In this document: positions 1-14,541 of the stretch, piece after piece
Position numbering within the stretch: the first letter of the stretch is position 1
Layout: each line of letters opens with the position of its first letter
Assembly (NCBI RefSeq): GCF_002101585.1
Contig: NZ_LQOT01000008.1
Span: 31,845-95,844 of the forward strand
Length of the DNA: 64,000 bases
Source: Mycolicibacter engbaekii
Lineage (GTDB): Bacteria > Actinomycetota > Actinomycetes > Mycobacteriales > Mycobacteriaceae
Reading direction: 5' to 3'
Program-made: the position numbers and the translations under genes
Notes under the pieces: generated by a model
The model's database searches: none
The model's input: only the letters and a program-made list of their open reading frames with translations
What the model was told of the DNA's origin: nothing

Positions 1-26
1 ACACCGGCTCCGGCCAGTACCTGTAA
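1..26 (+). CDS. bpa: 3' end of bacterial proteasome activator Bpa/PafE (Rv3780 homologue), partial
   Basis: Only the last codons are in the window; they read T-G-S-G-Q-Y-L-stop, with TAA at 24-26. The C-terminal GQYL motif is the known docking tail of the ATP-independent proteasome activator Bpa (PafE, Rv3780), which inserts into pockets of the 20S proteasome core to open its gate. In Mtb this gene lies directly upstream of the galactan ABC exporter gene Rv3781, exactly as here. The identification rests on the tail plus synteny, since the body of the gene is outside the window. Confidence 0.75.
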
Positions 27-45
27 GCCGGCAGGCGATATCACC

Positions 46-855
46 TTGTCTGCCAACGATCCCCGTATCGAAACCCGCGACGCCTGGGTGGAGTTTCCGA
101 TCTTCGACGCCAAGTCGCGCTCGTTGAAGAAGGCGTTCCTCGGCAAGGCCGGCGGGGCGATCGGACGCAACAGCTCCAACGTGGTGGTGGTCGAGGCGCT
201 GCGCGACATCACCATGTCCCTGTCGCTGGGCGACCGGGTGGGCCTGGTGGGCCACAACGGCGCCGGCAAATCGACACTGCTGCGACTGCTTTCGGGAATC
301 TATGAGCCCACGCGCGGGTCGGCCAAGGTGGTGGGCCGGGTGGCACCGGTGTTCGACCTGGGCGTGGGGATGGACCCGGAGATCTCCGGCTACGAGAACA
401 TCATCATCCGGGGGCTGTTCCTGGGCCAGACCCGAAAGCAGATGGCGGCCAAGGTCGATGAGATCGCGGAGTTCACCGAGCTGGGCGACTATCTGGCGAT
501 GCCGCTGCGCACCTACTCCACCGGGATGCGGGTTCGTTTGGCGATGGGCGTCGTCACCAGCATCGACCCGGAGATTCTGCTGCTCGACGAGGGTATCGGG
601 GCGGTGGACGCGGAGTTTCTGAAGAAGGCCCAGACCCGGCTGCAGAAGCTGGTCGAACGGTCCGGAATCCTGGTGTTCGCCAGTCACTCCAACGAATTCC
701 TGGCCCGGTTGTGCAAGACCGCGATGTGGATCGACCACGGCACTGTGCGGATGACCGGCGGAATCGAGGAAGTGGTCGGCGCCTACGAAGGCCCCGAGGC
801 GGCCCGGCACGTGCGCGAGGTGCTGGCCGAGACCCGGGCCGGTGAGCAGGCGTGA
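46..855 (+). CDS. wzt: Wzt: ATP-binding subunit of the lipid-linked galactan ABC exporter
   Basis: A 269-aa ABC ATPase matching mycobacterial Rv3781 (RfbE/Wzt). The Walker A motif GHNGAGKST is at residues 69-77, the signature region YSTGMR at about 157-162, Walker B ILLLDE at 177-182 and the H-loop FASHS near 211-215. The YSTGM variant signature and the short N-terminal extension before the ATPase core are typical of polysaccharide exporters of the Wzt class. With Wzm it is expected to flip the polyprenyl-linked galactan precursor across the inner membrane. A TTG codon is used as start, giving the N-terminus MSANDPRIETRDAW expected for the family. The stop overlaps the glfT1 start (GTGA at 852-855), so the two are translationally coupled. 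Confidence 0.93.
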   Translation: MSANDPRIETRDAWVEFPIFDAKSRSLKKAFLGKAGGAIGRNSSNVVVVEALRDITMSLSLGDRVGLVGHNGAGKSTLLRLLSGIYEPTRGSAKVVGRVAPVFDLGVGMDPEISGYENIIIRGLFLGQTRKQMAAKVDEIAEFTELGDYLAMPLRTYSTGMRVRLAMGVVTSIDPEILLLDEGIGAVDAEFLKKAQTRLQKLVERSGILVFASHSNEFLARLCKTAMWIDHGTVRMTGGIEEVVGAYEGPEAARHVREVLAETRAGEQA

Positions 856-1772
856 CCCAGACCGTCTACGCCGTCGTCGTCACGCATCGGCGGCCGCTGC
901 AGCTGGCCGAGTCCCTCAAGGCGCTGGCAACCCAGACCCGGGCGCCCGACCATGTGATCGTCGTCGACAATGACTTCGCCTCCGGCGACGCCACGGTGGC
1001 CGATCTGGTGGCCGCGCAACCGGTGCCCTGCACCTACCTCGGGTCGCGCCGAAACCTCGGGGGCGCAGGCGGTTTCGCGCTCGGTATGCTGCACGCCCTG
1101 GCGGCCGGCGCGGACTGGCTCTGGCTGGCCGACGACGACGGACGCCCCGCGGACGCCGGGGTGCTGGCGGCGCTGCTGCACTGCGCGACCCGCCATCAGC
1201 TGGCCGAGGTCTCGCCGATGGTGTGCAACATCGAAGACCCGTCCCGATTGGCGTTCCCGCTGCGACGCGGGCTGGTGTGGCGGCGCAAGGTGGAGGAACT
1301 GCGCAGTGGTGCACCGGATCAGGATCTGCTGCCCGGAATCGCCTCGCTGTTCAACGGGGCACTGTTTCGCGCCGACGCGCTGGACGTGATCGGCGTACCG
1401 GACCTGCGACTGTTCATGCGCGGCGACGAGGTGGAGATGCACCGGCGCCTGGCGCGGTCCGGACTGGCGTTCGGGACGTGCCTGTCCGCGGCATACCTGC
1501 ACCCGTGCGGGTCCGAGGAGTTCAAGCCGATTCTGGCCGGCCGCATGCACGCCCAGTATCCCGACAGCGCCGCCAAGCGGTTCTACACGTATCGCAACCG
1601 CGGCTACCTGATGGCGCAGCCCGGGATGCGCCGGCTGCTGATCCAGGAGTGGCTGCGGTTCGGCTGGTACTTCCTGGTGACGCGCCGCGACCCGGCCGGC
1701 CTGTTCGAGTGGGCCCGGCTGCGCCGACAGGGACGACGGGAAAAGTTCACCAAACCAGAAGGGCAGCAATGA
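852..1772 (+). CDS. glfT1: GlfT1: galactofuranosyltransferase that starts galactan synthesis
   Basis: A 306-aa GT2-type glycosyltransferase corresponding to Rv3782. It has an N-terminal GT-A fold beginning VYAVVVTHRR and a metal/nucleotide-binding DDD triplet at residues 94-96 within WLADDDGRP. Family knowledge: GlfT1 transfers the first galactofuranose residues from UDP-Galf to the rhamnosyl-GlcNAc-PP-decaprenyl primer, after which GlfT2 elongates. It sits between the two exporter subunits with a 4-bp overlap at each end (GTGA with wzt, ATGA with wzm), so all three are one coupled operon linking galactan initiation to export. The GTG start at 852 is set by the overlap and by length (Mtb protein about 304 aa). 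Confidence 0.93.
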   Translation: MTQTVYAVVVTHRRPLQLAESLKALATQTRAPDHVIVVDNDFASGDATVADLVAAQPVPCTYLGSRRNLGGAGGFALGMLHALAAGADWLWLADDDGRPADAGVLAALLHCATRHQLAEVSPMVCNIEDPSRLAFPLRRGLVWRRKVEELRSGAPDQDLLPGIASLFNGALFRADALDVIGVPDLRLFMRGDEVEMHRRLARSGLAFGTCLSAAYLHPCGSEEFKPILAGRMHAQYPDSAAKRFYTYRNRGYLMAQPGMRRLLIQEWLRFGWYFLVTRRDPAGLFEWARLRRQGRREKFTKPEGQQ

Positions 1773-2599
1773 GCTTCGACGACATTGCCGCGCAGTCCAA
1801 CACCTTCGCACGCGCGCGGGCTGACCTGGTGGACGGGTTCCGCCGGCACGAGTTGTGGCTGCACCTGGGCTGGCAGGACATCAAGCAGCGTTACCGCCGC
1901 AGTGTGCTCGGCCCGTTCTGGATCACCATCGGCACCGCCACCACCGCGGTGGCGATGGGCGGGCTGTACTCCAAGCTGTTCCACCTGGACCTGGCGGTAC
2001 ACCTGCCCTATGTGACGCTGGGGCTGATCGTGTGGAACCTGCTCAACGCCGCCATCTTGGAGGGCGCCGATGTGTTCGTGGCCAACGAAGGCCTGATCAA
2101 ACAACTCCCCACGCCGTTGAGCGTGCACGTCTACCGGCTGGTGTGGCGCCAGATGATCCTGTTCGCGCACAACATCGTCATCTACCTGCCCATTGCGCTG
2201 ATCTTCCCGAAACCCTGGTCGTGGGCTGATCTTTCGGTGATCCCCGCATTGCTCCTGATCGCGCTGAACTGCGTCTGGGTATCGCTGTGCTTCGGGATTT
2301 TGGCCACCCGCTACCGCGATATCGCGCCCCTGCTGTTCTCGGTGGTGCAGTTGCTGTTCTTGATGACCCCGATCATCTGGAACTACGACACCCTGCGCGC
2401 GCAGGGGGCGTCACGCTGGACGGCGGTGGTGGAGTTCAACCCGCTGATGCACTACCTGGACATCGTGCGCGCACCACTACTGGGAGCGCACCAGGAACTG
2501 CGGCACTGGGCGGTGGTGGTGGCCCTGACCGTGCTCGGCTGGGGTGTGGCAGCACTGGTGCTGCGCAAGTACCGGTCGAGAGTCGCCTACTGGGTGTAG
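1769..2599 (+). CDS. wzm: Wzm: membrane permease subunit of the galactan ABC exporter
   Basis: A 276-aa ABC-2-type permease corresponding to Rv3783 (RfbD/Wzm). The open frame extends far upstream across glfT1, but the genuine start is the ATG at 1769, which overlaps the glfT1 stop as ATGA. From it the protein begins MSFDDIAAQSN and has the expected length. About six hydrophobic segments follow a cytoplasmic N-terminal amphipathic region (ELWLHLGWQDIKQRYRR) that is typical of this family. It is the partner of Wzt in export of lipid-linked galactan. In Mtb the next gene is the sugar dehydratase/epimerase gene Rv3784; here a convergent minus-strand gene follows instead, so the operon ends at wzm. 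Confidence 0.93.
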   Translation: MSFDDIAAQSNTFARARADLVDGFRRHELWLHLGWQDIKQRYRRSVLGPFWITIGTATTAVAMGGLYSKLFHLDLAVHLPYVTLGLIVWNLLNAAILEGADVFVANEGLIKQLPTPLSVHVYRLVWRQMILFAHNIVIYLPIALIFPKPWSWADLSVIPALLLIALNCVWVSLCFGILATRYRDIAPLLFSVVQLLFLMTPIIWNYDTLRAQGASRWTAVVEFNPLMHYLDIVRAPLLGAHQELRHWAVVVALTVLGWGVAALVLRKYRSRVAYWV

Positions 2600-2674
2600 C
2601 CCGGCGCCGTTCTGCAGGACCACACCCGAGAACGCGCATGGCTCTTTCGTGATGGGTCGGCCCGGGCGGGGGCC

Positions 2675-3337
2675 TCAGCCGATCAGGTCGGCGAGACCGA
2701 AATCGGCGAGTACGGCCTCGAAGCCGTCCACGACGGCCCCGGAATCGACACCCTCGGCGGGAAACACCGCGTCGAGATCCGTCGGCGGGACGAGATCCTG
2801 CGCACCGGCGCCGAGGAACACATCGGCCCAGCCCGCCAGGTCGAGCGCTGCACTGGAACCGGGGTCGAGCAATTCGCCGGTGAACCAGTTACGCGTCGCG
2901 TACCAGTCCATGATGCTGTCGAAGGCGTCCTGCACCGCCCCGAATATTGCGCCCAACTCGACGAACAGGTCCTGGACGCCCTCGAATCCTTCGGTGAGCA
3001 GCAGTAACGGGGCGCCGATTGCCACGGTCACGGGAATGACGAAGAAAGCCTGGCCCAGGGTCTCGAACGCGGTGACGAACGGAAACAGCGGAGTATCGGG
3101 ACTGTTCAGAAACGGAATGATGAAATTCAACCCGGTCAGGGAACCGATTAGGTCCATCAAGCTCGAATCGGCCGACAACGCCGTGAGGTCGACTGGGGCG
3201 AAGACCGTCGCGGGCGGGGCGGGAACTGCAGGAATCGTGTCGGGCATGGCCGCGACGCCGCTGGCCGCCAGCGCGACCATGCCTGCCGTCGCAACACTGA
3301 GAAAGACGCGAGGATACCCGCTCGACACTGTCCACAT
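2675..3337 (-). CDS. Small secreted hypothetical protein
   Basis: A 220-aa protein I do not recognise. Residues about 10-30 form a hydrophobic signal-peptide-like stretch (VFLSVATAGMVALAASGVAA) followed by a Pro/Ala linker, so it is probably exported by Sec and cleaved near residue 30. The rest is acidic, low in charge variety and rich in hydrophobic helices, including a strongly hydrophobic block around FFVIPVTVAIGAPLLLL that may be membrane-associated. No catalytic motif is visible. It converges on wzm and is oriented like the downstream PGRS genes. In Mtb this position holds unrelated sugar-nucleotide and hypothetical genes, so it belongs to the local accessory insertion. Confidence 0.6.
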   Translation of the reverse strand: MWTVSSGYPRVFLSVATAGMVALAASGVAAMPDTIPAVPAPPATVFAPVDLTALSADSSLMDLIGSLTGLNFIIPFLNSPDTPLFPFVTAFETLGQAFFVIPVTVAIGAPLLLLTEGFEGVQDLFVELGAIFGAVQDAFDSIMDWYATRNWFTGELLDPGSSAALDLAGWADVFLGAGAQDLVPPTDLDAVFPAEGVDSGAVVDGFEAVLADFGLADLIG

Positions 3338-3532
3338 AGCGACAAATTGTATTGCAGTGCAAGCTGATATTCGAGCGCGGAAGCCAGCCTGATGCGAATT
3401 TGTTGCGGTGGCCGGCGAGACCTGCAGGAACGTTTCAGTTCAAACGATCACCTGGGTATTGCGGTGTCGACATTTTTTGGGCCTGGAGATTTCGCACTGC
3501 AAGGCCACGACCCGCCGCGCAGTGACTCCATC

Positions 3533-3576
3533 GTAAAAGAAACACCCCGCACAAATGTGCGGGGTGTTTCTTTTAC
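3533..3576 (-). terminator. Perfect 21-bp inverted repeat terminator
   Basis: The arms 3533-3553 and 3556-3576 are exact reverse complements (21 bp) separated by only AA, with the core CACCCCGCACA and an A/T-rich base. Read on the minus strand it ends in a run containing TTTT, like an intrinsic terminator. It lies 14 bp beyond the stop of the minus-strand PGRS gene at 3590. Because the arms are symmetrical it could also block plus-strand transcription arriving from wzm. Confidence 0.8.
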
Positions 3577-3589
3577 ATTGTCCGAACTA

Positions 3590-5962
3590 CTACGGCTGAC
3601 CACCCTGACCGTTGGCGCCGTTCTGGCCGTTGACACCGTTCGCACCCGGCGTACCAGTTCCGCCACCAGCAGCGCCGCCGCTAGCACCAGTGCCGCCAGT
3701 GCCTCCGACACCGCCCGGCGCTCCAATGCCGTCAGCTCCATTGCCGCCGTTGCCGCCGTTGCCGCCGGCACCGCCGTCGCCGTCGACACCGTCAGTTCCG
3801 CCGGTACCGGCAGTGCCGCCGGCACCACCGGCGCCACCTCCGGCACCGTTACCGCCGTTGCCGCCGTCTCCGCCGGGCTCGCCTTCCTCCGCCGGCGCTC
3901 CGGCCGCGCCGTTGCCGCCGTTGCCGCCGTTGCCGCCGAGACCGCCGGCGCCACCGTCGCCACCGAGACCGGTCGCACCGCCGCCCTCGCCACCGGCGCC
4001 ACCGTTGCCACCGTTGCCACCGGCAACGCCAGCCCCACCTGCGGCACCGCCTTCCTCACCGTCGTTGCCGTTCGTCCCGGCACCGCCAGCGCCACCAGCA
4101 CCGCCAGCGCCACCGTTGCCGTCAGCACCGACGTTGCCGGCGTTACCGTCAGCGGCGCCGGCACCGGCCGCACCGCCGACACCACCCTGGCCACCGGCCG
4201 CACCGTTGCCACCGTTACCGCCCGGGTTCTCAACCCCGGCCGCGCCAGCACCGCCGGCACCACCGGCACCACCGACGCCACCGGCGCCGCCGTTGCCGCC
4301 GTTGCCGGCCTGGCCGCCGCCCTGACCACCGGCGCCACCGTTGCCCGCGTCGCCACCGGCAACACCGTCGTTACCGTCAGCGCCATCTTGCGTGCCGGGC
4401 GTGCCGGCCGTGCCGGCCCAGCCGTCTCCACCGGCGCCGCCGTCGCCACCATTGCCGTCGATACCTGCGGCTCCGGCGCTGCCGGTTGCACCACCAGCCG
4501 CACCACCGGCCGCACCAGCACCACCGTTGCCGCCGAGGCCTCCGTTACCGCCAACTGCACCGAACAAACCGGCAGCGCCGATGCCTCCAGCTCCACCGTC
4601 GCCACCGGCACCACCGGCGCCGCCGTTACCGTCGACACCCGCCACTCCGGGAACAGAGCCGACACCGGCCGCGCCACCGACGCCGCCCGCACCGCCGACT
4701 GCGCCGTTGCCGCCGTAACCGCCGTTACCGCCGTTACCGTCGCCCTCGTCGGCGAAGGTACCGGCCAGGCCCGCCACTCCGGCGCCACCGGCACCACCGG
4801 CACCACCGACGCCGCCCGCACCGCCGTTGCCCGCGGCACCCACGGTGTGAACACCGAAGAAGCCACCCGCGCCGCCGTTACCGCCGACACCACCGTTACC
4901 GGCCGCGCCACCGACGCCGGCATCGCCGCCGTCGGGCTCGTTCTCGTCACCGGCAGCACCCGCACCGCCGGCGCCACCGGTACCCCCGACACCACCGGTG
5001 CCACCAGCACCGGAGTTACCGAACAGTCCGGCCACCCCGCCGTTGCCGCCCGCACCACCGTTACCGGCGGCGCCACCGGCCTGGCCGATACCACCGGCGG
5101 CACCCGTGCCACCGGTACCACCGGTACCACCGGCACCGCCGTTGCCGATCAGGAAGCCACCGTCACCACCGGTGCCACCGGCGAAACCGATCAGGCCGAT
5201 GTCACCGATGCCGCCCTGACCACCGGCGCCACCGTGGCCCATCAAGTAGCCACCGGCGCCACCATCACCACCGAGACCGAAGAAGCTGCCGCCGTCGCCG
5301 CCGTTGCCGATCAGGCCGGCGGCGCCACCATTGAGGTTGAAGTCCGCGCTGCCGAAGGAATACGTGCCGTCCTCGATGCCGGCCAGGGTCACCACGTTGT
5401 CGTTGGCGTCGACCAGCACCAGGCCATCGGCGCCAAGCACCTCACCGTCGGCGTTGAGGAATGTACCGTCACCGCCGTCACCGAACAGGAAGCCACCGGC
5501 AGAGGCGGCGTTGTAGACCAAGTCGCCGTTGCCGTCGATGCTGACGAAGGCATCGTCGCCGTTGCCGAAGACCCCGTCGATCTGCAGGCCGAGGCCGGTG
5601 ACCAGGAACTGGCCGATGCCGTAAATCGGCTGGTAGATGACTGCGTTGAGGGTGTTGGCCACCAACTCGTTGAGGCTGTCGATCGGGCTGACGGCAGCCG
5701 AGCCCGGCAGACCGGCGTCAAACAGCGAGTCGAAACTGCTCCAGTCAAACGGCGACGAGTCCGCCGACGTCGGCACAATCCAGCTGAACAGGTCGCCGAA
5801 GTCGAAGTCCTCCAGATCGGCGTTGGCCGGCGCCGCCGTGATGGGCGTCAGACCAAAAGCCAGGAACGCGCCCGCAGCACTGGTAGCACCTACAGCACGG
5901 CTGAGTCGACTGGCCTTTGCCTTAGCAGCAGACTTTGCCTTAGCAGCAGATCGATGCGACAT
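3590..5962 (-). CDS. PGRS-repeat protein with signal peptide and no PE domain (790 aa)
   Basis: The N-terminus is basic ([16 protein letters not shown]...) and is followed by a hydrophobic core [11 protein letters not shown] and a signal-peptidase-like site ANA-D after residue 48, so Sec-type export is likely. It has no PE domain, unlike classical PE_PGRS proteins. Residues about 49-210 are a non-repetitive Asp- and aromatic-containing domain ([18 protein letters not shown]). From about residue 215 to the end the chain is glycine-rich GGxGGxGG/GGAGG repeats ending GQGGQP. The start ATG at 5960-5962 is preceded by GAAGGGG as a ribosome binding site. A strong terminator lies just beyond the stop. 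Function is unknown; surface or cell-wall localisation is inferred. It is related at the signal peptide to the two giant PGRS genes nearby. Confidence 0.85.
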   Translation of the reverse strand: MSHRSAAKAKSAAKAKASRLSRAVGATSAAGAFLAFGLTPITAAPANADLEDFDFGDLFSWIVPTSADSSPFDWSSFDSLFDAGLPGSAAVSPIDSLNELVANTLNAVIYQPIYGIGQFLVTGLGLQIDGVFGNGDDAFVSIDGNGDLVYNAASAGGFLFGDGGDGTFLNADGEVLGADGLVLVDANDNVVTLAGIEDGTYSFGSADFNLNGGAAGLIGNGGDGGSFFGLGGDGGAGGYLMGHGGAGGQGGIGDIGLIGFAGGTGGDGGFLIGNGGAGGTGGTGGTGAAGGIGQAGGAAGNGGAGGNGGVAGLFGNSGAGGTGGVGGTGGAGGAGAAGDENEPDGGDAGVGGAAGNGGVGGNGGAGGFFGVHTVGAAGNGGAGGVGGAGGAGGAGVAGLAGTFADEGDGNGGNGGYGGNGAVGGAGGVGGAAGVGSVPGVAGVDGNGGAGGAGGDGGAGGIGAAGLFGAVGGNGGLGGNGGAGAAGGAAGGATGSAGAAGIDGNGGDGGAGGDGWAGTAGTPGTQDGADGNDGVAGGDAGNGGAGGQGGGQAGNGGNGGAGGVGGAGGAGGAGAAGVENPGGNGGNGAAGGQGGVGGAAGAGAADGNAGNVGADGNGGAGGAGGAGGAGTNGNDGEEGGAAGGAGVAGGNGGNGGAGGEGGGATGLGGDGGAGGLGGNGGNGGNGAAGAPAEEGEPGGDGGNGGNGAGGGAGGAGGTAGTGGTDGVDGDGGAGGNGGNGGNGADGIGAPGGVGGTGGTGASGGAAGGGTGTPGANGVNGQNGANGQGGQP

Positions 5963-6373
5963 GGTACCCCTTCGGATGTGAGGTTAGCTGGTGGCGGCTT
6001 ACGGAGCGGTCAATTACTTAGCTTGCGTTAAGCTATCACGGGAGTCAATATCGGGGCAACCACATCGTGGCAACGATGCCTCGTGGCGCTCAACAAGCCG
6101 AACTACCTGCTATTGCTTGGGAGCATCTGACTTGCCTGTGGAAGATTGTCCACATATCTCGCAAGGGATACCGCGGCGGGTTTTCGCGCGCAGTGCGCGG
6201 AATGCTGTGAGTCTGCCTAGGTTGCTGGGGTATCTCTCGGGGACGCTTCGGAGGATTCACAGCCGCGCCTGACCACCGCAGATGCGCAGTGGTTGGCGGG
6301 TACCCCCACTCGCGCCGCGCGGTAGCCAGGTATAACGACGGCTGGCACTTGATCCGCTGTTTAAGCTTCCCGG
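5963..6373. other. Divergent intergenic region between PGRS gene and Rv3789 homologue
   Basis: This 411-bp gap separates two divergent genes and holds no convincing coding frame. For the minus-strand PGRS gene I see the Shine-Dalgarno GAAGGGG, a TTGACT at 6043-6048 (minus strand) without a good partner -10, and a small inverted repeat TAGCTT-N5-AAGCTA (6019-6024/6030-6035). For the plus-strand gene a TATAAC -10-like hexamer is at 6331-6336. The area is more AT-rich than its flanks. Confidence 0.5.
6331..6336 (+). promoter_or_regulatory. -10-like hexamer (TATAAC) for the GtrA-family gene
   Basis: TATAAC preceded by CCAGG, 37 bp before the GTG start at 6374. No clear -35 is visible; mycobacterial SigA promoters often have poor -35 elements. 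Confidence 0.35.
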
Positions 6374-6784
6374 GTGACCGAGACGACGCCCCGCTCCCTA
6401 CAGCTTTCGACCCAGGTCTGGCGCTTTCTCATCACCGGCGCGCTGTCGGCAGTGGTCGACTTCGGGCTGTACCTGCTGCTCTACCTGGGGGCAGGGACAC
6501 CGGTCGATGTGGCCAAGGCGGTCAGTTTCGTCGCCGGCACCACCACCGCGTATCTGATCAACCGGCGCTGGACGTTCCAGTCCGACGCCCATGCCGGCCG
6601 CTTCATCGCGGTGATGGCGCTCTACGCACTGACGTTCGGGGTGCAGGTGGGGATCAATCACCTGTGCCTGCACCTGCTGGACTATCAGCGGTGGGCACTG
6701 CCAGTGGCTTTCGTGGCCGCGCAGGGGACCGCCACCGTCATCAATTTCGTGGTGCAGCGAGCGGTGATCTTCCGGGCCCGCTGA
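6374..6784 (+). CDS. GtrA-family small membrane protein (Rv3789 homologue)
   Basis: A 136-aa protein with four predicted transmembrane helices (about 17-37, 46-63, 79-97, 108-130) and the GtrA-family features [19 protein letters not shown] and YLINRRWTF. It matches mycobacterial Rv3789. The literature has proposed it as a flippase for decaprenyl-phosphoryl-arabinose and alternatively as a membrane anchor or partner recruiting AftA, so its exact role is debated. It starts at GTG 6374. In Mtb it is immediately upstream of dprE1; here the giant PGRS genes lie between them, so it must be expressed on its own. A strong hairpin follows the stop. Confidence 0.9.
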   Translation: MTETTPRSLQLSTQVWRFLITGALSAVVDFGLYLLLYLGAGTPVDVAKAVSFVAGTTTAYLINRRWTFQSDAHAGRFIAVMALYALTFGVQVGINHLCLHLLDYQRWALPVAFVAAQGTATVINFVVQRAVIFRAR

Positions 6785-6819
6785 CCCGGTCCCGGCACGT
6801 CTTTCGGCTACGCCCAGAA

Positions 6820-6863
6820 CGCCCGCCACCGGGACCTGACAGATCAGGCCGCGGTGGCGGGCG
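6820..6863. terminator. Shared terminator hairpin between convergent genes
   Basis: The arms CGCCCGCCACCG (6820-6831) and CGGTGGCGGGCG (6852-6863) pair over 12 bp, and the enclosed CCTGA/TCAGG adds an inner stem. It lies between the stop of the GtrA-family gene (6784) and the stop of the convergent giant PGRS gene (6875), so it can serve both. No U-tract is evident, as is common in mycobacterial hairpins. Confidence 0.65.
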
Positions 6864-6874
6864 CCAAGCGGTTG

Positions 6875-10537
<3,663 letters not shown>

Positions 10538-13500
10538 ACCGACCGCCCCGGCCGTACCCGAGCCGCCCTTACCGCCGACACCGCCGGACCGTGGGTGCCC
10601 GCGGTCGATCCGGTTCCGGCCACACCACCATTGCCACCGACACCGCCGGCACCACCATGGGTGCCGGCCGCCGCACCCGCGGCTACCGCGTCATACCCGA
10701 TACCACCGGCACCGCCGGCACCACCGTTGCCGCCCTTGCCCGCCGCAGCCCGGGTGACACCGTCGGCCTGCAGACCACCCTGGCCGCCGTTACCGCCGTT
10801 ACCACCATTGGTGCCGTTACCACCGTTGATGGCCCCCGCGGTGCCCGCCGCACCCGCGGTGCCGGCCTTACCCGAACCACCGGCACCACCGACCCCGGCC
10901 GTGCCATCAGTGGCCCGGCCACCGCCGACCAGCTGTCCACCCAGACCCGCGTTACCACCGGCACCACCGTTACCACCGGAGGTTCCGGCCGCCGCCCCAG
11001 CATCCGAAGCCGCGTCGTAGCCGGCGCCGCCGACACCACCGTTGCCACCGACACCGGCCACACCGTTGGCACCGAAAGCGGCCTGCACCCCACCACCGGA
11101 GAGGCCACCCGCGCCACCGGCACCGGCGTTACCACCATTGCCACCATTGCCACCGGCACCACCGTCAGGGTTGCCGGCCGTGCCCGCGATGCCGGCCACA
11201 CCGACCGCACCGGCCGTACCCGAGCCGCCCTTACCGCCGACACCACCGGCACCGTGCGTGCCCGCGGTCGAACCGGTCCCGGCCACACCACCATTGCCAC
11301 CGACACCGCCGGCACCACCATGAGTGCCCGCCGCCGCACCAGCGGCTACCGCGTCATACCCGGCGCCACCGGCACCACCGGCACCACCGTTGCCGCCCTT
11401 GCCCGCCGCAGCCCGGGTGACACCGTCGGCCTGCAGACCACCCTGGCCGCCGTTACCGCCGTTACCACCATTGGTGCCGTTACCACCGTTGATGGCCCCC
11501 GCGGTGCCCGCCGCACCCGCGGTGCCGGCCTTACCCGAACCACCGGCACCACCGACCCCGGCCGTGCCATCAGTGGCCCGGCCACCGCCGACCAGCTGTC
11601 CACCCAGACCCGCGTTACCACCGGCACCACCGTTACCACCAGAAGTCCCGGCCGCCGCCCCAGCGTCGGCGGCCGCGTCATACCCGGCGCCGCCGACACC
11701 ACCGTTGCCACCGACACCGGCCACACCGTTGGCACCGAAAGCGGCCTGCACCCCACCACCGGAGAAACCACCCGCGCCACCGGCACCGGCGTTACCACCA
11801 TTGCCACCATTGCCACCGGCACCACCGTCAGGGTTGCCGGCCGTGCCCGCGATGCCGGCCACACCGACCGCACCCGCCGTACCCGAGCCGCCCTTACCGC
11901 CGACACCACCAGCACCGTGCACACCGGCGATCGAACCGGTCCCGGCCACACCACCATTGCCACCGACACCACCAGCACCACCATGAGTGCCCGCCGCCGC
12001 GCCCGCAGCCACCGCGTCATAGCCGGCGCCACCCTTGCCGCCGGCGCCGCCGTCGCCGCCCCGGCCGGCCGCAGCCTGGGTGACACCGTCGGCCTGCACC
12101 CCACCGGCGCCGCCGTTACCGCCGCGGCCACCGGCCTGACCGGCCGTGCCGTCGACATTGTTCGCATCGCCATCGGCCCCGGCTGCACCGTCCTTGCCGT
12201 CGCCACCGTCACCACCGACACCGGCGTTGCCCGCCGCCGCCCTCGACCCGTCGGCCTGCAGACCACCCAGACCGGCATTGCCACCGACACCACCATTGCC
12301 GCCGGCCGTGCCCGACAACGCACCCGGATCGGCCGCCGCGTCGTAACCATGACCACCGACGCCACCATCGCCGCCCTTACCGGCCCACCCCGACGCACCC
12401 GAGGCCGCATAGTTCCCACCACCGGAACTACCACCAGCACCACCGATACCCGCATTACCACCGGTGCCACCGTCACCGCCGGCACCACCGTGCATCGTCG
12501 AGGCCGTGCCAGCCACGCCGACCGCACCGGCCGCGCCGTGCGCACCCGAACCACCCTTACCGCCGACGCCACCCACACCGTGAGCGCCCGCCGTGGCGCC
12601 AGAACCACCGACACCACCATTGCCGCCGGCACCACCATTACCGCCCGAGGTGCCCGCCGCCGCGCCCTGCCCCAGCGCGTCAAACCCGGCGCCACCCCGA
12701 GCGCCGTCACCACCGTCACCACCATCACCGGTTACCGCACGGGTGGCGCCGTCGGCCTGCAGGCCACCCAGACCACCCGCACCGCCGGCACCACCATTGC
12801 CACCCCGACCACCATCGAGGGATGCCGCGGTGCCATCGGCCCCCGCGAAGCCGGCACCACCATCGCCGCCACGGCCACCACTACCGGCCACACCCGCCAC
12901 ACCGCTGGCGGCCTGACCCGAAGCGCCCGAACCACCCACACCACCGAGACCCGCGTTACCCCCCGCACCACCGGCCTGACCGGCGAACCCATCCACATGC
13001 GAGGAATCGCCATCGGCCCCGTCGGCACCATCAGCACCATCGCCACCCGAACCACCATTGCCACCCACAGCGCCGTCGCCCTGTTCACCGACCGCACCCG
13101 CAGCACCCGCCCCGGCGAACCAGCCACCAGCACCGCCGGCACCCGCAGCACCCGCAGCACCACCATTGCCACCCGCACCACCATTGCCACCACTGATCGC
13201 ATCGACCAGCTCAGCCGTGCCATCGGCACCATCGGCGCCATCACCACCGGCGCCACCGGCAGCACCGGACCCACCGGAGCCACCCCGGCCACCCGAGCCG
13301 AACAGCAACGACCCCCGGCCGCCGGCACCACCATTACCGCCGGCACCACCGTTTTGGCCCGCACCACCGTCAGCACCCGCAAACGCCGCCGCCACACCGG
13401 CGGCACCGGCGACGCCATCACCACCATTACCGCCGGCACCGGCCGTGCTGAACAACCCCCACAACGCCGCATCACCACCGACACCGCCGGCACCACCACC

Positions 13501-14240
13501 GCCACCAGCGGTTACCGCGTCCCCGCCATCACCACCATCGCCACCGCGGCTGAACCACGCAAACAGGCCGGCGGCACCACCATCGCCACCATCGCCCTCA
13601 CCCCAACCATCACCGCCGGCACCACCATTACCGCCGAACAAACCACCCTGACCACCCGCACCACCATCATCGCTGGCACCCAAGCCATCAGCATCCCAAC
13701 CCGCACCACCATTACCGAAGATCCAACCCCCAGCACCACCATCGGGGTTGGCCGCCGTGCCGTCGGCACCATCACCAAACGGCATCCACCAATTGACCTC
13801 ACCCCAATTGAACGACGCCGCCGACGAGCCCGGCAGATCCAACGCCTCCGCCCCCACACCAGCCAGGCTCAGATCAGCCAGCACCACATCCCAGACCCCA
13901 TCCCAGGTGCCGGCATCCCCCCACGCCTCAAAAACCCCATCCCAACTGGCCGAATCAAACACCACCCCCCACGCAGCCTGATCCCCCCAGTTGGCCCCCA
14001 AATCCGCAACCGCCGCACCCAGCTGCTCACCGAGCAACTCCACCAACACATCGTCAAAGTCCGCCCCCGCCGCCGGCGCCACCGTCACTGGCGCCACCCC
14101 AAACGCCAAGAACGCCCCCACCGCCGATCCCGCACCCAGCACCCGATTCCCGCGACGACGGACACCACTGCGACCGACACCTACCACGACGAGACCCCTT
14201 AAGTTTGCTTAAGCATTGGCATAGCCTTCTTTGACTAGGG

Positions 14241-14268
14241 AGGGTAGCCACACTCGGCGGCCAGTCAA
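14241..14268 (-). promoter_or_regulatory. Promoter candidate for the 7.3-kb giant PGRS gene
   Basis: On the minus strand TTGACT (14263-14268) is followed after 16 bp by TACCCT (14241-14246), about 54 bp before the GTG start. It resembles the candidate promoter before the paralogue at 32912. Confidence 0.45.
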
Positions 14269-14541
14269 CCTTTTTTGCAAAAATGCTCGATAATTCCGTA
14301 AAAGTGGACTAATTTGCGTCGTGAGCTGCGGGTTTAGTTCTGACAGGGGTGGTAAGAAATTTGTTAATAGAACATCGATGATCTCAGCAAGAATGGCGAG
14401 TTTGCTGTGTCCACTAGGCCCGACGGCGCGGTTTCGCTATTCGTGAGTTTGCCCACTAGCGAATTCGCCGGCGCGTCGACGCACGCAGTCGCAGCCGGCT
14501 CCCGGCGCCCTGGTGGCGACATCTTTCGCGGCCGTCAGTTA

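Noticed and set aside
1223..1768. Upstream extension of the Wzm frame into glfT1
   Set aside because: The extension is an out-of-frame reading of glfT1. The ATG at 1769 overlaps the glfT1 stop and gives the family-length protein.
3392..6031. An 879-codon plus-strand frame and a 562-codon minus-strand frame over the 790-aa PGRS gene
   Set aside because: Both are shadows of the glycine repeats. Only the 5962-3590 minus-strand frame has a signal peptide, ribosome binding site and terminator.
10591..14202. Plus-strand frame of 1203 codons over the 7.3-kb PGRS gene
   Set aside because: Antisense repeat shadow with Thr/Ala/Gly low complexity and no start signal.
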